Shown here: positions 1-10,285 of the stretch, in pieces | Numbering within the stretch: the first letter of the stretch is position 1 | Layout of the letters: each line of letters opens with the position of its first letter | The notes under the pieces: model-generated | Databases searched by the model: none | What the model saw: only the letters and a program-made list of their open reading frames with translations | Told to the model about the DNA's origin: nothing | Translations under genes and position numbers: made by a program | NCBI RefSeq assembly: GCF_947489715.1 | Contig: NZ_CANLER010000001.1 | Coordinates: 496,001-560,000 of the forward strand | DNA length: 64,000 nt | Source of the DNA: an uncultured Roseovarius sp. | GTDB lineage: Bacteria > Pseudomonadota > Alphaproteobacteria > Rhodobacterales > Rhodobacteraceae | Direction: 5' to 3'

Positions 1-567
1 CGCGTCGTCGGTGGGGTTGACCGGAAAGTAACCGCCCTTGAGGCCGGGACGATGGCCGGTATTGCCCATCTCATACTGCGTGTCGGTGTTCCACGAGGCA
101 TCGACCGCATCAACTTCGTAAGATACCTTGTTGATCGAATTCGAGAAACGCACGTCGTCGAACAGAAAGAATTCGGCCTCGGGGCCCATATAGGCCACAT
201 CGCCGATACCCGACGACTTCAGATAGGCCTCGGCCTTTTCCGCGGTGCCACGGGGGTCGCGGTTATAGGGCTCGCCGGTGTCGGGTTCGACCACCGAGCA
301 ATGCACGCAGAGGGTCTTTTCGGCATAGAACGGATCGACATAGGCGCTGGAGCAATCGACCATCAGTTTCATGTCGGAAGCTTCGATTGATTTCCAACCT
401 GCGATCGAGGAGCCATCGAACATGAACCCTTCTTCGAGGAAATCCTCGTCAACCAGATCGGCCACGATGGTCACGTGCTGCAGCTTGCCGCGCGGGTCAG
501 TGAAGCGGATGTCGACATATTCGATGCCGTCTTCCGCGATTTGGCTAAGAACTGCGTCTTTGCTCAT
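1..567 (-). CDS. glnA: Glutamine synthetase, type I (5' part only, cut by window edge)
   Basis: Only the first 189 codons are present; the rest lies beyond position 1. The reading frame runs from an ATG at 567 and begins MSKDAVLSQI, followed by the FMFDGSSIAGW segment (near residues 48-58) and an EAEFFLFDDVRF segment that are typical of GlnA. The family makes glutamine from glutamate, ammonia and ATP as a cytosolic dodecamer and is controlled by adenylylation and the PII system. It lies 35 bases downstream of glnB on the same strand, so glnB-glnA are probably co-transcribed, the usual alphaproteobacterial arrangement. The catalytic C-terminal half cannot be judged here. Confidence 0.95.
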   Translation of the reverse strand, partial: MSKDAVLSQIAEDGIEYVDIRFTDPRGKLQHVTIVADLVDEDFLEEGFMFDGSSIAGWKSIEASDMKLMVDCSSAYVDPFYAEKTLCVHCSVVEPDTGEPYNRDPRGTAEKAEAYLKSSGIGDVAYMGPEAEFFLFDDVRFSNSINKVSYEVDAVDASWNTDTQYEMGNTGHRPGLKGGYFPVNPTDDA

Positions 568-602
568 AACTCAGATCCTTCTTGTGCTGAGAGTGTTTGG
601 AA

Positions 603-2689
<2,087 letters not shown>

Positions 2690-2749
2690 TCAATAGAGAG
2701 CCTCGGCATCGCCGGGGGATCGTGGCTTTATGCCAGGAGGGGCAATCCT

Positions 2750-3247
2750 TCAGGCAGCGAGGGCTGCGGACGTGGCCGCGAGGTGGCCTGCCACTTCGAG
2801 ACCATCGACATAAAGGATATGCGGGTGGTCGAATTCAATTTCGACAATGGTCATGCTGGTCGGACCGAGCGGGGTGATGAATTCCCCATCAATCAGTTGC
2901 GAGACCGGAACCATCGCCTGCGCCGTTCCGAAAATCGCCTGCGCACGCCAGTCACGCACCAGAATGCCCTGACCGGCGGGCAGGGTCACATCACGGTCGG
3001 GGCGCGTGTGGCCCAGCGATCCGGCTTTGATCCGAACAGCCTTGTCGACGATTTTGTGCTGGCGGACGGCCTTGATCTGCGCGGTGCCGCTGTCGCGGGT
3101 AATCACGCGCTGACCGTCACAAAGATCGCCCACGCGCACTTCGCCATCCAATGTCAGAATGATGCTGTCGGCCATCAGGCCTGACGATTCTGTAGGGGGC
3201 GTCACGGAACGGAACCCGTTTTCCCGCCCGACCGTTTTCGGTTTCAT
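2750..3247 (-). CDS. Hint-domain (hedgehog/intein-like) protein
   Basis: 165 residues. The segment from residue 25 to about 160 matches the short bacterial Hint_2 pattern: a turn-rich LDGEVRVGDLCDGQRVITRDSG opening, a LPAGQGILVRDWRAQAIFG middle and an FDHPHILYVDGLEVAG ending with the conserved H.....DG.E. The cysteine or serine nucleophile expected at the start of a self-splicing Hint domain is not visible: the domain begins LMADSIILT, where family members usually have C-T/F. Autoprocessing is therefore doubtful. No partner domain or signal peptide is seen. It is convergent with nnrD. The biological role of this family in Roseobacters is unknown. Confidence 0.75.
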   Translation of the reverse strand: MKPKTVGRENGFRSVTPPTESSGLMADSIILTLDGEVRVGDLCDGQRVITRDSGTAQIKAVRQHKIVDKAVRIKAGSLGHTRPDRDVTLPAGQGILVRDWRAQAIFGTAQAMVPVSQLIDGEFITPLGPTSMTIVEIEFDHPHILYVDGLEVAGHLAATSAALAA

Positions 3248-3423
3248 GGCGTTTCTCGCTTTGTTACTGCCTCAGTTTTTCCAACAGAATATGGCAAGAT
3301 TGGGTAAATGTCGCGCTTTTTGTTGGGTTGCAGGCAGGGCGAAATGCATACAATTTTATCCTCGCAAACGGCGCAAAGCTTTGTTAGAGAGCGCGCCAGC
3401 GGCATGGTTGTGCTGCGAAATGT

Positions 3424-3507
3424 GCGGGTGTGGCGGAATTGGTAGACGCACCAGATTTAGGTTCTGGCGCCTTTGGCGTGGGGGTTCGAGTCCCTTCACC
3501 CGCACCA
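3424..3507 (+). tRNA. tRNA-Leu (anticodon UAG), CCA encoded
   Basis: Acceptor stem GCGGGTG (3424-3430) pairs with CACCCGC (3497-3503), followed by ACCA. The D-loop TTGGTAGACGC, anticodon stem CCAGA/TCTGG around loop TTTAGGT (anticodon TAG at 3458-3460), a long variable arm (GCGCCTTTGGCGT) and the T-arm GGGGGTTCGAGTCCCTT are all present. The long variable arm marks it as class II, fitting leucine. Confidence 0.97.
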
Positions 3508-4078
3508 AATCGAAGATAAGCAGAGAATTGGTTTTAAGCGCGCGACGTGGGCAACCTGCCTGATCCTGCGATCCTGCGCCGCATCACGTCGACCATCTGA
3601 AGGTCGTGCAGGGTTGAATCAATCGTGCTGCAGGGCCAGATTTTTCAAAATTGATAAATTTTTCGCAAAAAACGATCTGTTTCCAGACTGGAAAAGCATC
3701 AAATATCGGGGCGATTTTGCCCGGATTGGCAGCGCGGCATTGACCAAATGGAAACAAACCCATGGTGAATGAGGCCAGCATTCGCAGGTTGGTCCTGTAT
3801 TTATGTAAAATCCGTTGGAATACGAAACAGCGTAAAATTGGCTCGGAGAGGCGAACGTAATTCTGACCGATCCGCGCCATATTTCAGCCAATATCGTGCC
3901 TTTTTCCTGCCACAATTCGATGGCGATAAGACCCTTGTGCTGTAACGAGTATCTGTCTGTCGGGTTCGTAATATCCTCCCGAAAACCAGATCCCGGATTG
4001 TAAAGTGAGCGCGACCGTCATCGCCTCATCCTCGGGAATATTTTGCGCCTGGCAGACAGGGTTTCGAAGGGGTGGAAA
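3508..4078. other. Gene-poor, AT-richer gap after tRNA-Leu
   Basis: About 570 bases between the tRNA and the small membrane ORF. Open frames on both strands here are short, lack good ribosome-binding sites and have no recognisable composition or motif. The stretch around 3630-3960 is clearly richer in A and T than its surroundings. No integrase, repeat or second tRNA fragment was seen. It may be decayed DNA beside a tRNA insertion point, but nothing proves that. Confidence 0.4.
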
Positions 4079-4246
4079 ATGAATTCTCTGGTTGGTGCCA
4101 GGCGAGCGCATGCGCTGTCTGGTGATGTTTTGACGCCGTTGTCGGCAGAAGTTATTTCAGAACGTCAGGTCCGGCGCATGCTGCTTTTTGCCGGATCAGC
4201 GGTGTATCTTGTCATCGCATTTACAGGGTTGGGTCTGCTTGGCTGA
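4079..4246 (+). CDS. Small single-pass membrane protein (hypothetical)
   Basis: 55 residues. The ATG at 4079 is preceded by an AAGGGGTGG Shine-Dalgarno-like run. The first 30 residues are polar (SLVGARRAHALSGDVL and so on). The last 22 (MLLFAGSAVYLVIAFTGLGL and on) form one convincing transmembrane segment ending in GLLG. Not recognised as a known family. It lies 176 bases upstream of tig on the same strand. Small tail-anchored proteins like this are easily missed, but the call rests only on the ribosome-binding site and hydrophobicity. Confidence 0.4.
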   Translation: MNSLVGARRAHALSGDVLTPLSAEVISERQVRRMLLFAGSAVYLVIAFTGLGLLG

Positions 4247-4422
4247 ATTTTGATCATGCATTTCCTGGGTCGGGCGTGGAGAAATCCACGTCCGATCGGG
4301 AAAATTGCGCGTGAAATAATGCCTCTTTGCCCTTGCGTGCGGGCAGGGGGGTCAATAGAAGAGCGACTGATTTTGACCGCTGCGGACGCCTCCGCGGCCC
4401 GATGCAATGGATGAGGACGAAC

Positions 4423-5754
4423 ATGCAGGTCACCGAAACCCTGAATGAAGGCCTGAAACGAGGCTACAAGATGATCCTGTCGGCCAAGGAACTGGACGAC
4501 AAGGTAATGGACAAGCTGAAAGAAGCGCAGCCGGATGTGGAGCTGAAAGGCTTTCGCAAGGGCAAGGTGCCTCTGGCGCTGATGAAAAAGAATTTTGGTC
4601 AGCGTGTGCTGGGTGAAGCCATGCAGGAAGCCGTTGACGGCGCCATGAGCAAGCATTTCGAGGACAAGGGCGAACGCCCCGCCGCCGAGCCTGACGTCAA
4701 GATGACGAACGAGGACTGGAAAGAGGGCGACGACGTCGAGATCGAAATGAACTACGAGGCGCTGCCGGAAATCCCGGAAGTCGATCTTAAATCGATCAAG
4801 CTGGAGCGTCTGGTTGCGAAGGCCGACGACAAGGCCGTGGACGAGGCCTTGGGCAACCTGGCCGAAAGCGCGCAGGATTTCAAAGACCGCAAGAAGGGCT
4901 CCAAGGCCAAGGACGGCGATCAGGTCGTGATGGATTTTGTCGGCAAGGTTGACGGCGAAGCGTTCGAAGGCGGTAGCGCCGAAGATTATCCGCTGGTGCT
5001 GGGGTCGAACAGCTTTATCCCCGGTTTCGAGGAACAGCTGGTCGGTGCGAAAGCCGGTGAGGAAAAGGCCGTGACGGTCAGCTTCCCCGCCGATTACCAG
5101 GCCGAGCATCTGGCTGGAAAGGAAGCGGTGTTTGATTGCACCATCAAGGCAGTCAAGGAACCCACTGCGGCCGAGATCAACGACGAACTGGCGCAGAAAT
5201 TCGGCGCCGAAGACCTGGCCGGTCTGAAGGCTCAGATCAGTGAGCGTCTGAACGAGGAGTATGCCGGGGCCGCCCGCGCTGTACTCAAGCGCAAGCTGCT
5301 GGACGAGTTGGACAAGAAAGTCAGCTTTGATTTGCCCCCCAGCATGGTTGAGATCGAAGCCAAGCAGATCGCGCATCAGCTATGGCACGATGAAAACCCC
5401 GATGTTCAGGGCCATGATCACCCCGAGATCGAACCGACCGACGAGCATAAGTCGCTGGCCGAGCGCCGCGTGCGTCTGGGCCTGTTGCTGGCCGAACTGG
5501 GCCAGAAGGCCGAGATCGAAATCAGCGATGCCGAGATGACCCAGGCGGTGATGACGCAAGCGCGGCAATATCCGGGACAAGAGCGTGAGTTCTTTGAATT
5601 CGTGCAGCAGAACCCGCAGATGCGCCAACAGCTGCGTGCCCCGATCTTTGAAGACAAGGTTGTGGACTACGTGGTCGAGCTGGCCAAGGTGACCGAGAAG
5701 GAAACCACAAAGGCCAAGCTGGAAAAAGAGATTGAGGCGCTGGAAGAGGTCTGA
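4423..5754 (+). CDS. tig: Trigger factor, ribosome-associated chaperone and peptidyl-prolyl isomerase
   Basis: 443 residues from the ATG at 4423, chosen because GAGGACGA sits just upstream and trigger factors begin [13 protein letters not shown]. The N-terminal ribosome-binding domain carries the signature GFRKGK at 43-48. The FKBP-type isomerase domain is at about 155-240 ([21 protein letters not shown], then [13 protein letters not shown]). The rest is the helical chaperone arm, rich in charged residues. It binds nascent chains at the ribosome exit. A strong hairpin terminator follows 28 bases after the stop. In many alphaproteobacteria clpP/clpX follow tig; here they do not. Confidence 0.97.
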   Translation: MQVTETLNEGLKRGYKMILSAKELDDKVMDKLKEAQPDVELKGFRKGKVPLALMKKNFGQRVLGEAMQEAVDGAMSKHFEDKGERPAAEPDVKMTNEDWKEGDDVEIEMNYEALPEIPEVDLKSIKLERLVAKADDKAVDEALGNLAESAQDFKDRKKGSKAKDGDQVVMDFVGKVDGEAFEGGSAEDYPLVLGSNSFIPGFEEQLVGAKAGEEKAVTVSFPADYQAEHLAGKEAVFDCTIKAVKEPTAAEINDELAQKFGAEDLAGLKAQISERLNEEYAGAARAVLKRKLLDELDKKVSFDLPPSMVEIEAKQIAHQLWHDENPDVQGHDHPEIEPTDEHKSLAERRVRLGLLLAELGQKAEIEISDAEMTQAVMTQARQYPGQEREFFEFVQQNPQMRQQLRAPIFEDKVVDYVVELAKVTEKETTKAKLEKEIEALEEV

Positions 5755-5782
5755 TCCTCGGGTGCCAACGCTGAAAATTGAG

Positions 5783-5808
5783 AAGGGCCGCCCGGGAGAG
5801 CGGCCCTT
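5783..5808 (+). terminator. Hairpin terminator after tig
   Basis: Nine-base perfect stem AAGGGCCGC (5783-5791) / GCGGCCCTT (5800-5808) with an 8-base loop, 28 bases after the tig stop. Only a weak T-rich tail follows (CGTTCATT), so it could act on both tig and the opposing luxI transcript. Confidence 0.75.
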
Positions 5809-5876
5809 CGTTCATTCTGGCGCGGGGTATTGGTAAAACTGCAATCACCCCCCGGCCTGCACTCGCCCCTGGGGGG

Positions 5877-6689
5877 TTAGGCGTTGCAGGCTCGCGTCGA
5901 ATGAAACTTGTCGAACAGAACGCGTTGCAATGCCAGTGCGGCACCACGTTCCTTTTCCGTGAGCGCGGCGTCGATCTGTTCGGTGCAGTAGCCGGCAAGA
6001 TCAATAATCTTGGCCGAGCTACGTGCAGGTTGTGCCGCAGGTTGATAGTTTTGTGCGGCCAGTATTTCGTCTTCGGCAATGAAGACGTCGTGGTGGATTT
6101 CGGCGAACGCGCGGATCCGCGCAATACGTTCTTCTGTGCAATCAAGCAGGGCTGCCAGCGCGGGCACCTTGCCCATGTCGGCCTGCTTGCCGACATAACC
6201 ATAGGGCGTGTTGCCCGAGCGTTTCAGGATGCGATCCATCAGCGGGTCGATGACGGTAACGATATCGGTCACACCCGCCTCTTTCGCGGCTTCCAGCGAG
6301 GCGATCATCAATTCGCATGTCGCATAGGATACCGAGCTGCGTCCCTTGCCGCGCCCCAAACGCTTGGTGTCGACGCAAAAGCGGGTCGATTCCCAGATGG
6401 TCGCGCTGCGCAGCGGAGGTTCGCCATTCAGAATGGCCGAGAACACATCCGCCAGCATATGCGGACCGGTGGTTTGAAGTGCCCGGACACAGGAAACGAC
6501 CCGGCCCTCATCATCAAGGCCGACGGCGTAGGACGGATCCATGTCATCGAACTTATCGCGTTCCATGCCATTCTTGATGGTGACATCCCAGCCCATACGA
6601 TCGCCAAAGACGCGCGCCCGAAGCCTGAACATTTCGTCCATAATATGTGGGAATTTATGTTTGTTTAGCGCATCTATAACCAAGATCAT
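5877..6689 (-). CDS. luxI: Acyl-homoserine-lactone synthase (LuxI family)
   Basis: 270 residues. All the family hallmarks are visible: R24, F28 and W34 in FRLRARVFGDRMGWDV, acidic residues at D45/D48 (GMERDKFDDMD), R69 in SCVRAL, and E100/R103 in IWESTRF. It should make an N-acyl homoserine lactone from S-adenosylmethionine and an acyl-ACP. The protein is longer than typical LuxI (about 190-220 residues); the extra C-terminal ~60 residues (after IHHDVFIAEDE) are not part of the catalytic fold. It lies downstream of luxR and an XRE regulator on the same strand, with 117 bases between luxR and luxI. A 7-base inverted repeat overlaps its ribosome-binding site. Confidence 0.95.
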   Translation of the reverse strand: MILVIDALNKHKFPHIMDEMFRLRARVFGDRMGWDVTIKNGMERDKFDDMDPSYAVGLDDEGRVVSCVRALQTTGPHMLADVFSAILNGEPPLRSATIWESTRFCVDTKRLGRGKGRSSVSYATCELMIASLEAAKEAGVTDIVTVIDPLMDRILKRSGNTPYGYVGKQADMGKVPALAALLDCTEERIARIRAFAEIHHDVFIAEDEILAAQNYQPAAQPARSSAKIIDLAGYCTEQIDAALTEKERGAALALQRVLFDKFHSTRACNA

Positions 6690-6698
6690 TGTAAGTAC

Positions 6699-6727
6699 CT
6701 CGTGAGTGGTGAGTTGATGTTCACGAG
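6699..6727 (-). promoter_or_regulatory. Inverted repeat over the luxI ribosome-binding site
   Basis: CTCGTGA (6699-6705) and TCACGAG (6721-6727) are a perfect 7-base inverted repeat with a 15-base spacer, ending 9 bases before the luxI start codon. Read on the luxI strand, the 3' arm runs into GAGG, the only purine-rich Shine-Dalgarno candidate. In RNA it could form a hairpin that hides the translation start; in DNA it could be an operator. The spacer is longer than in classical 20-base lux boxes. Confidence 0.5.
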
Positions 6728-6806
6728 TTTAAAATGATTGTTAATTTTAGCTATTGGGGGAATCCCGTAGGCGATTTTCAGGGTGCCGTAGGGTCAAGTT
6801 TCGGGG

Positions 6807-7526
6807 TCAGCCTGGGCCCACAATACCCAAAGCAATAGCGCGCCCGACTGCCTGCGCCGTGGTCAGGGCATGCAGTTTTTGCCGCGAGGATCGCAGGTGC
6901 ACCTCGACGGTGCGGTGCGAAATGGACAGGATATCGCCGATATCCTGTTGTGATTTCCCAGCCGCCGTCCATTGCAGGATCTCGACCTCGCGGGTGGAAA
7001 GCTGCGGCGATGTCAGGGCCTGCATCAGTGGGTTGGCCTGCATCACCAGATCGTGCACGTTGGCCGCAGCCTGTTGCAGGTCCGAAATTATATGCCGTTT
7101 CAGCTTGCCCCATTCGGTCTGCGACAGCTCGCTGGTCACGCTGAGCCCGCCGATATCGCCGTAAGGACCGCGCACCGGGATCGTCAGTCCGGTATCGGTA
7201 ATGCCGAAATCATGGGCATCGCGAAACACCGCCTTGAAATTCGCAGTATGTTCCAGCCGCGACCAATCCACTGGCGCCACGCTGCGGCGCGCCTCGATCA
7301 GGGTCGGGTCGATCCGAAAGAAACCCTGACTGGCATAATGCTGTGTCCAGCGATCATCATAGGTCACATGGCCGTGGGTCGTTCCGCTGATGGGATTGAA
7401 GCCGGCATAGGCCACATGATCGAGGCCGAATTTGTCACGTGTCTTCAGAAGGAGCTCTTTGAAGGGATCCTTGCGTTCCGGGACAAAACTGAGATCGAGA
7501 TGATCCATCAGGTCCGTAATTGCCAA
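6807..7526 (-). CDS. luxR: LuxR-family quorum-sensing transcription regulator
   Basis: 239 residues. Residues 20-165 form an autoinducer-binding domain with the conserved pattern YDDRWTQHYASQGFFRIDPT (W and D contacts), PVDWSRL, and the proline/glycine-rich TIPVRGPYGDIGGLSVT. Residues 175-239 are a LuxR helix-turn-helix (LSTREVEILQWTAAGKSQQDIGDILSISHRTVEVHL). The frame begins at a TTG (7526), preceded by GAGGGGG at a somewhat long spacing; an internal ATG at 7508 is the alternative. It lies 16 bases after the XRE gene, so both are probably one transcript, and upstream of luxI, its likely partner synthase. Confidence 0.93.
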   Translation of the reverse strand: MAITDLMDHLDLSFVPERKDPFKELLLKTRDKFGLDHVAYAGFNPISGTTHGHVTYDDRWTQHYASQGFFRIDPTLIEARRSVAPVDWSRLEHTANFKAVFRDAHDFGITDTGLTIPVRGPYGDIGGLSVTSELSQTEWGKLKRHIISDLQQAAANVHDLVMQANPLMQALTSPQLSTREVEILQWTAAGKSQQDIGDILSISHRTVEVHLRSSRQKLHALTTAQAVGRAIALGIVGPG

Positions 7527-7542
7527 TGTGGCCGCGCCCCCT

Positions 7543-7917
7543 CTAATTGTGCTCTGGTTCGTTGATATTATCCAAAGATTGAAGGAATGAACTCATCGCC
7601 AATTTTTGCGCTGGGGGAAGCCGGTTGAATATCTTAATCATTTCAGATGTTTCTGGCAGTGACGGGTCGTTGCTTTCGCCTGCCTTGTCGGCAAAGCCCG
7701 GCACTTCCAGGTCTTCGAAAAAATACGTGATCGGAACTCTAAGTGTCTCAGCTATTTTCCACAAGCGCGAGGCAGCAACACGGTTAACGCCGGTTTCGTA
7801 TTTTTGCACTTGCTGAAATTTAACGCCGACCCGCACAGCCAGCTCAGTTTGCGACAGGCCAAGCAGCTTGCGGCGCTGTCGGATTCGCTGCCCGACGGCA
7901 GAGTCAATTCCGTTCAT
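7543..7917 (-). CDS. XRE-family helix-turn-helix regulator
   Basis: 124 residues from the ATG at 7917, with AAGGA upstream; the frame stays open further upstream but that part is not protein-like. Residues 8-65 form an HTH_3/Cro-CI domain (VGQRIRQRRKLLGLSQTELA, then VGVKFQQVQKYETGVNRV). The pattern resembles the short regulators of Rhizobiales and Rhodobacterales (HipB/RghR-like) with a C-terminal tail ending LQSLDNINEPEHN. It is the first gene of a probable XRE-luxR unit leading to luxI, so it may set the expression of the quorum-sensing receptor. Its targets are not deducible from sequence. Confidence 0.85.
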   Translation of the reverse strand: MNGIDSAVGQRIRQRRKLLGLSQTELAVRVGVKFQQVQKYETGVNRVAASRLWKIAETLRVPITYFFEDLEVPGFADKAGESNDPSLPETSEMIKIFNRLPPAQKLAMSSFLQSLDNINEPEHN

Positions 7918-8095
7918 ATCCCCAATTTCCTTCCGTTTTTCAACGGTAACGCGTTCCGCTATGAAGCAGATTTTCGCGTCCAGAGTACCGTTATGGTAGA
8001 AATTTAGCATGATCGCGCCAAAGTTGTCGACCCGGAGTTGCATGGGAATTCGTACAAATGTGTGATCGTTCGTATAGGGGCTTGTCAGAACAGAC

Positions 8096-8129
8096 AAAAA
8101 AACCGCGCGAAAGAAGGCTTCGCGCGGTT
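8096..8129 (-). terminator. Rho-independent terminator of the rpsF-rpsR-rplI operon
   Basis: Eleven-base perfect stem AACCGCGCGAA (8101-8111) / TTCGCGCGGTT (8119-8129), followed on the minus strand by a run of seven T (complement of 8096-8102). It lies about 30 bases past the rplI stop. Confidence 0.92.
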
Positions 8130-8160
8130 CTTAAATTTTACAGCATATGCCCCGAGGCGA

Positions 8161-8793
8161 TCAGCTGTCGTCGTCGTTGTCTTCTGCCTCGGGCAGGACG
8201 TCTTCGACTGTTTCTGCCAAGTCGTCATCATCGGACGCAGCAGCACCGATATCGTCGAACAGTTCCGCGATTTCGTAATCTGCGGCTTCTTCTTCTTCGG
8301 CAGCGGCTTCCTGGATGGTTTTACCCGACGCTTGCAGCTCGGCCTCTTCGGGCGAGCGGGCGACGTTGAGGGTAATGATGGCGTCAACTTCGGGGTGCAG
8401 GTGCACTTCGACCTCGTGCAGGCCAAGCTCCTTGATCGGCTGACGGATCAGAACCTGTTTCCGGTCCAGCGAGAAGCCTTCTTCCGAAGCGACGTTCGCC
8501 GCGTCGCGGGTGCTGACGGAACCATAGAGGCTGCCGCCGTCAGACGCCTGACGAATCACGATGAACTGCTGACCGTCGAGGCGCGATGCCAGATCTTCGG
8601 CTTCTGTCTTGGTTTCAAGGTTGCGGGCTTCAAGCTGGGCTTTCTGCCCCTCGAAATTGGCGATGTTTTCCTTCGACGCCGTCAGCGCCTTGCCTTGCAG
8701 CAGCAGGTAGTTGCGGGCGTAGCCGGGTTTGACATCGACCACATCGCCCATCTGGCCCAATTTGGCCACGCGTTCCAGTAGGATAACTTGCAT
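8161..8793 (-). CDS. rplI: 50S ribosomal protein L9 with acidic C-terminal tail
   Basis: 210 residues, starting [30 protein letters not shown], the canonical L9 N-domain. The long central helix (about 40-75) and the C-domain ending near residue 150 follow. About 55 further residues extend beyond the normal L9 end and are extremely acidic ([12 protein letters not shown], then SDDDDLAE, then EDNDDDS). Such tails occur in L9 of Rhodobacterales; their function is not known. It is the last gene of rpsF-rpsR-rplI, 12 bases after rpsR, followed by a strong terminator. Confidence 0.96.
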   Translation of the reverse strand: MQVILLERVAKLGQMGDVVDVKPGYARNYLLLQGKALTASKENIANFEGQKAQLEARNLETKTEAEDLASRLDGQQFIVIRQASDGGSLYGSVSTRDAANVASEEGFSLDRKQVLIRQPIKELGLHEVEVHLHPEVDAIITLNVARSPEEAELQASGKTIQEAAAEEEEAADYEIAELFDDIGAAASDDDDLAETVEDVLPEAEDNDDDS

Positions 8794-8805
8794 GTCGCTC
8801 TCTCC

Positions 8806-9033
8806 TTACTTCACAGCATAGGGCAGCAGCGCAAGAAAGCGGGCGCGTTTGATGGCGCGGGCCAGTTCACGTTGCTTCTTGGCCGATACGGCGGTGATGC
8901 GCGAGGGCACGATCTTGCCGCGTTCGCTGATATAGCGTTGCAGCAGACGTGTGTCCTTGTAGTCGATCTTGGGTGCGTTGTCGCCCGAGAAGGGGCAGAC
9001 TTTGCGACGGCGGAAAAATGGTTTTGCAGCCAT
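8806..9033 (-). CDS. rpsR: 30S ribosomal protein S18
   Basis: 75 residues with the family core [22 protein letters not shown] and the basic [21 protein letters not shown] end. It pairs with S6 on the 30S platform. It lies between rpsF and rplI on the same strand in the standard bacterial order. Confidence 0.97.
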   Translation of the reverse strand: MAAKPFFRRRKVCPFSGDNAPKIDYKDTRLLQRYISERGKIVPSRITAVSAKKQRELARAIKRARFLALLPYAVK

Positions 9034-9061
9034 GACTTATCGTCCTTTCTTCAAGCGTTGA

Positions 9062-9415
9062 TCAGCGACGTTCGCGGCGTTCGCCACGTTCTTCGCGTTT
9101 CTGCATCTGGACCGAGGGACCTTCCTCGTGCTCGTCGACCTTGATGGTCAGGACGCGCATTACGTCGTCATGCAGGCGCATCAGGCGTTCCATTTCCTGA
9201 ATGGCCTCGGCAGGCGCGTCGGTCTTCAGAAAGGCATAGTGGCCCTTGCGGTTCTTGTTGATCTTGTACGCCATTGTCTTGACACCCCAATACTCGTTCT
9301 CGACGAGTTTGCCGCCATTGTCGGACAGGACGGTGCCAAAATGTTCGATCAGCCCTTCGGCCTGCGCGTTGGACAGATCCTGACGCGCGATCATTACATG
9401 CTCATATAGCGGCAT
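9062..9415 (-). CDS. rpsF: 30S ribosomal protein S6
   Basis: 117 residues from the ATG at 9415 (MPLYEHVMIARQDLS), chosen because GGAG lies about 9 bases upstream; the frame extends a further 9 codons without family similarity. The ferredoxin-like S6 core includes EYWGVKTMAYKINKNRKGHY and RLMRLHDDVMRVLTIKVDEHE. The last ~15 residues are alternating R and E (KREERGERRERR), a low-complexity tail. First gene of the rpsF-rpsR-rplI operon. Confidence 0.96.
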   Translation of the reverse strand: MPLYEHVMIARQDLSNAQAEGLIEHFGTVLSDNGGKLVENEYWGVKTMAYKINKNRKGHYAFLKTDAPAEAIQEMERLMRLHDDVMRVLTIKVDEHEEGPSVQMQKREERGERRERR

Positions 9416-9448
9416 GTTCACTCCACTTCTATCAAGGCGCATTTCAAA

Positions 9449-9477
9449 GGCGGGTCCTTAACCTTTCGCGACCCGTC
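9449..9477 (-). promoter_or_regulatory. Leader hairpin upstream of rpsF
   Basis: GGCGGGTC (9449-9456) can pair with GACCCGTC (9470-9477), with one G-U pair and a 13-base loop, 34 bases before the rpsF start. The rpsF operon of many bacteria is autoregulated through an S6:S18-binding leader. The conserved CCGAAC-type core of that motif was not recognised here, so this is only a candidate. Confidence 0.3.
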
Positions 9478-9659
9478 CACGAGAGACTGCGCGGTTCAGC
9501 ATTTCCTGCGAAAGGATGGGCGCGTATACGACGCTTTGCCCTTATGCGCAAGGCCGAAGCGCCCGCAGCGAAACATGGCAGAAAATCGTCTTTCTCGCGC
9601 CCCATTCTTGTCGTTTTTCACGCGGAAAATAGGGTTAACCCAGAGCCGAGGACAAGATC

Positions 9660-10163
9660 ATGGTAGCACTTCCCGACACACATATGCCCGATACCCCGAT
9701 CAAACGCCTGGAGGCGGCGGAAGTGATTGCAGAATCCAGCAGTGCCAGCCCGTTGAAACGCGCCTTGCTGGCCGGGTTCGGGGTTGCCACGCTGCTGGCA
9801 GCCTTGGGTGTCTGGATCGTCCCTGTCGACGAGGGTGATACGGCCATGCAACTGGTCAAGCTGGTTTTTTCTGTCTCAATGCTGGTGTTGGGCATGCTTT
9901 TTGTCAGTGCGCTGGACAGCCGCCATGCGGAGCCTGAAATTCATCTGGACCCCACGGCACGCCGGTTGCGGATTGTCGAGGTCGACACCCGGGGCAAGGC
10001 CCATGTGGCAGGTGATTTTTCCCTTGATGAGCTGTCGGATATCACCCTGCGGGACCGTCATCTGACGGCGCGGGATGCGACGGGTGAAGAGGTGGTCTCG
10101 GTCCCGGTCCGCAACGCTGCTGCCGAGCAGGCGATCCGTGAGGCGCTGAGCCAGGCGGCCTGA
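9660..10163 (+). CDS. Two-helix membrane protein of unknown function
   Basis: 167 residues. A polar N-terminal ~32 residues precedes two transmembrane helices (about 33-55 ALLAGFGVATLLAALGVWIV and 67-85 LVKLVFSVSMLVLGMLFVSA). A soluble C-terminal domain (about 90-167) contains LDPTARRLRIVEVDTRGKAH and a predicted beta-sheet pattern, ending in an Ala-rich helix. Not recognised beyond a Rhodobacterales hypothetical; the C-terminal part resembles PH-like or DUF-type cytosolic modules. It stands alone. The start could also be 9684 (second Met); no decisive ribosome-binding site was seen. Confidence 0.65.
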   Translation: MVALPDTHMPDTPIKRLEAAEVIAESSSASPLKRALLAGFGVATLLAALGVWIVPVDEGDTAMQLVKLVFSVSMLVLGMLFVSALDSRHAEPEIHLDPTARRLRIVEVDTRGKAHVAGDFSLDELSDITLRDRHLTARDATGEEVVSVPVRNAAAEQAIREALSQAA

Positions 10164-10285
10164 TCCCATTTTGGCGAGTGTTCGCTGATCCACACTAGTT
10201 GTTGAGTAACCGCCAATTGCCTTGCGCGCAGGGCACTCTATCTTCTCTGCATTGATATTTCCCACGACCCTCAATGGAGAAGATG

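Noticed and set aside
3584-3915. Two overlapping minus-strand frames after tRNA-Leu
   Set aside because: No start signal, composition or motif of a protein; the region is simply AT-rich.
5848-5878. C6/G6 inverted repeat just after the luxI stop as a luxI terminator
   Set aside because: No T-run follows on the luxI strand and the loop is long; the 5783-5808 hairpin is the better candidate.
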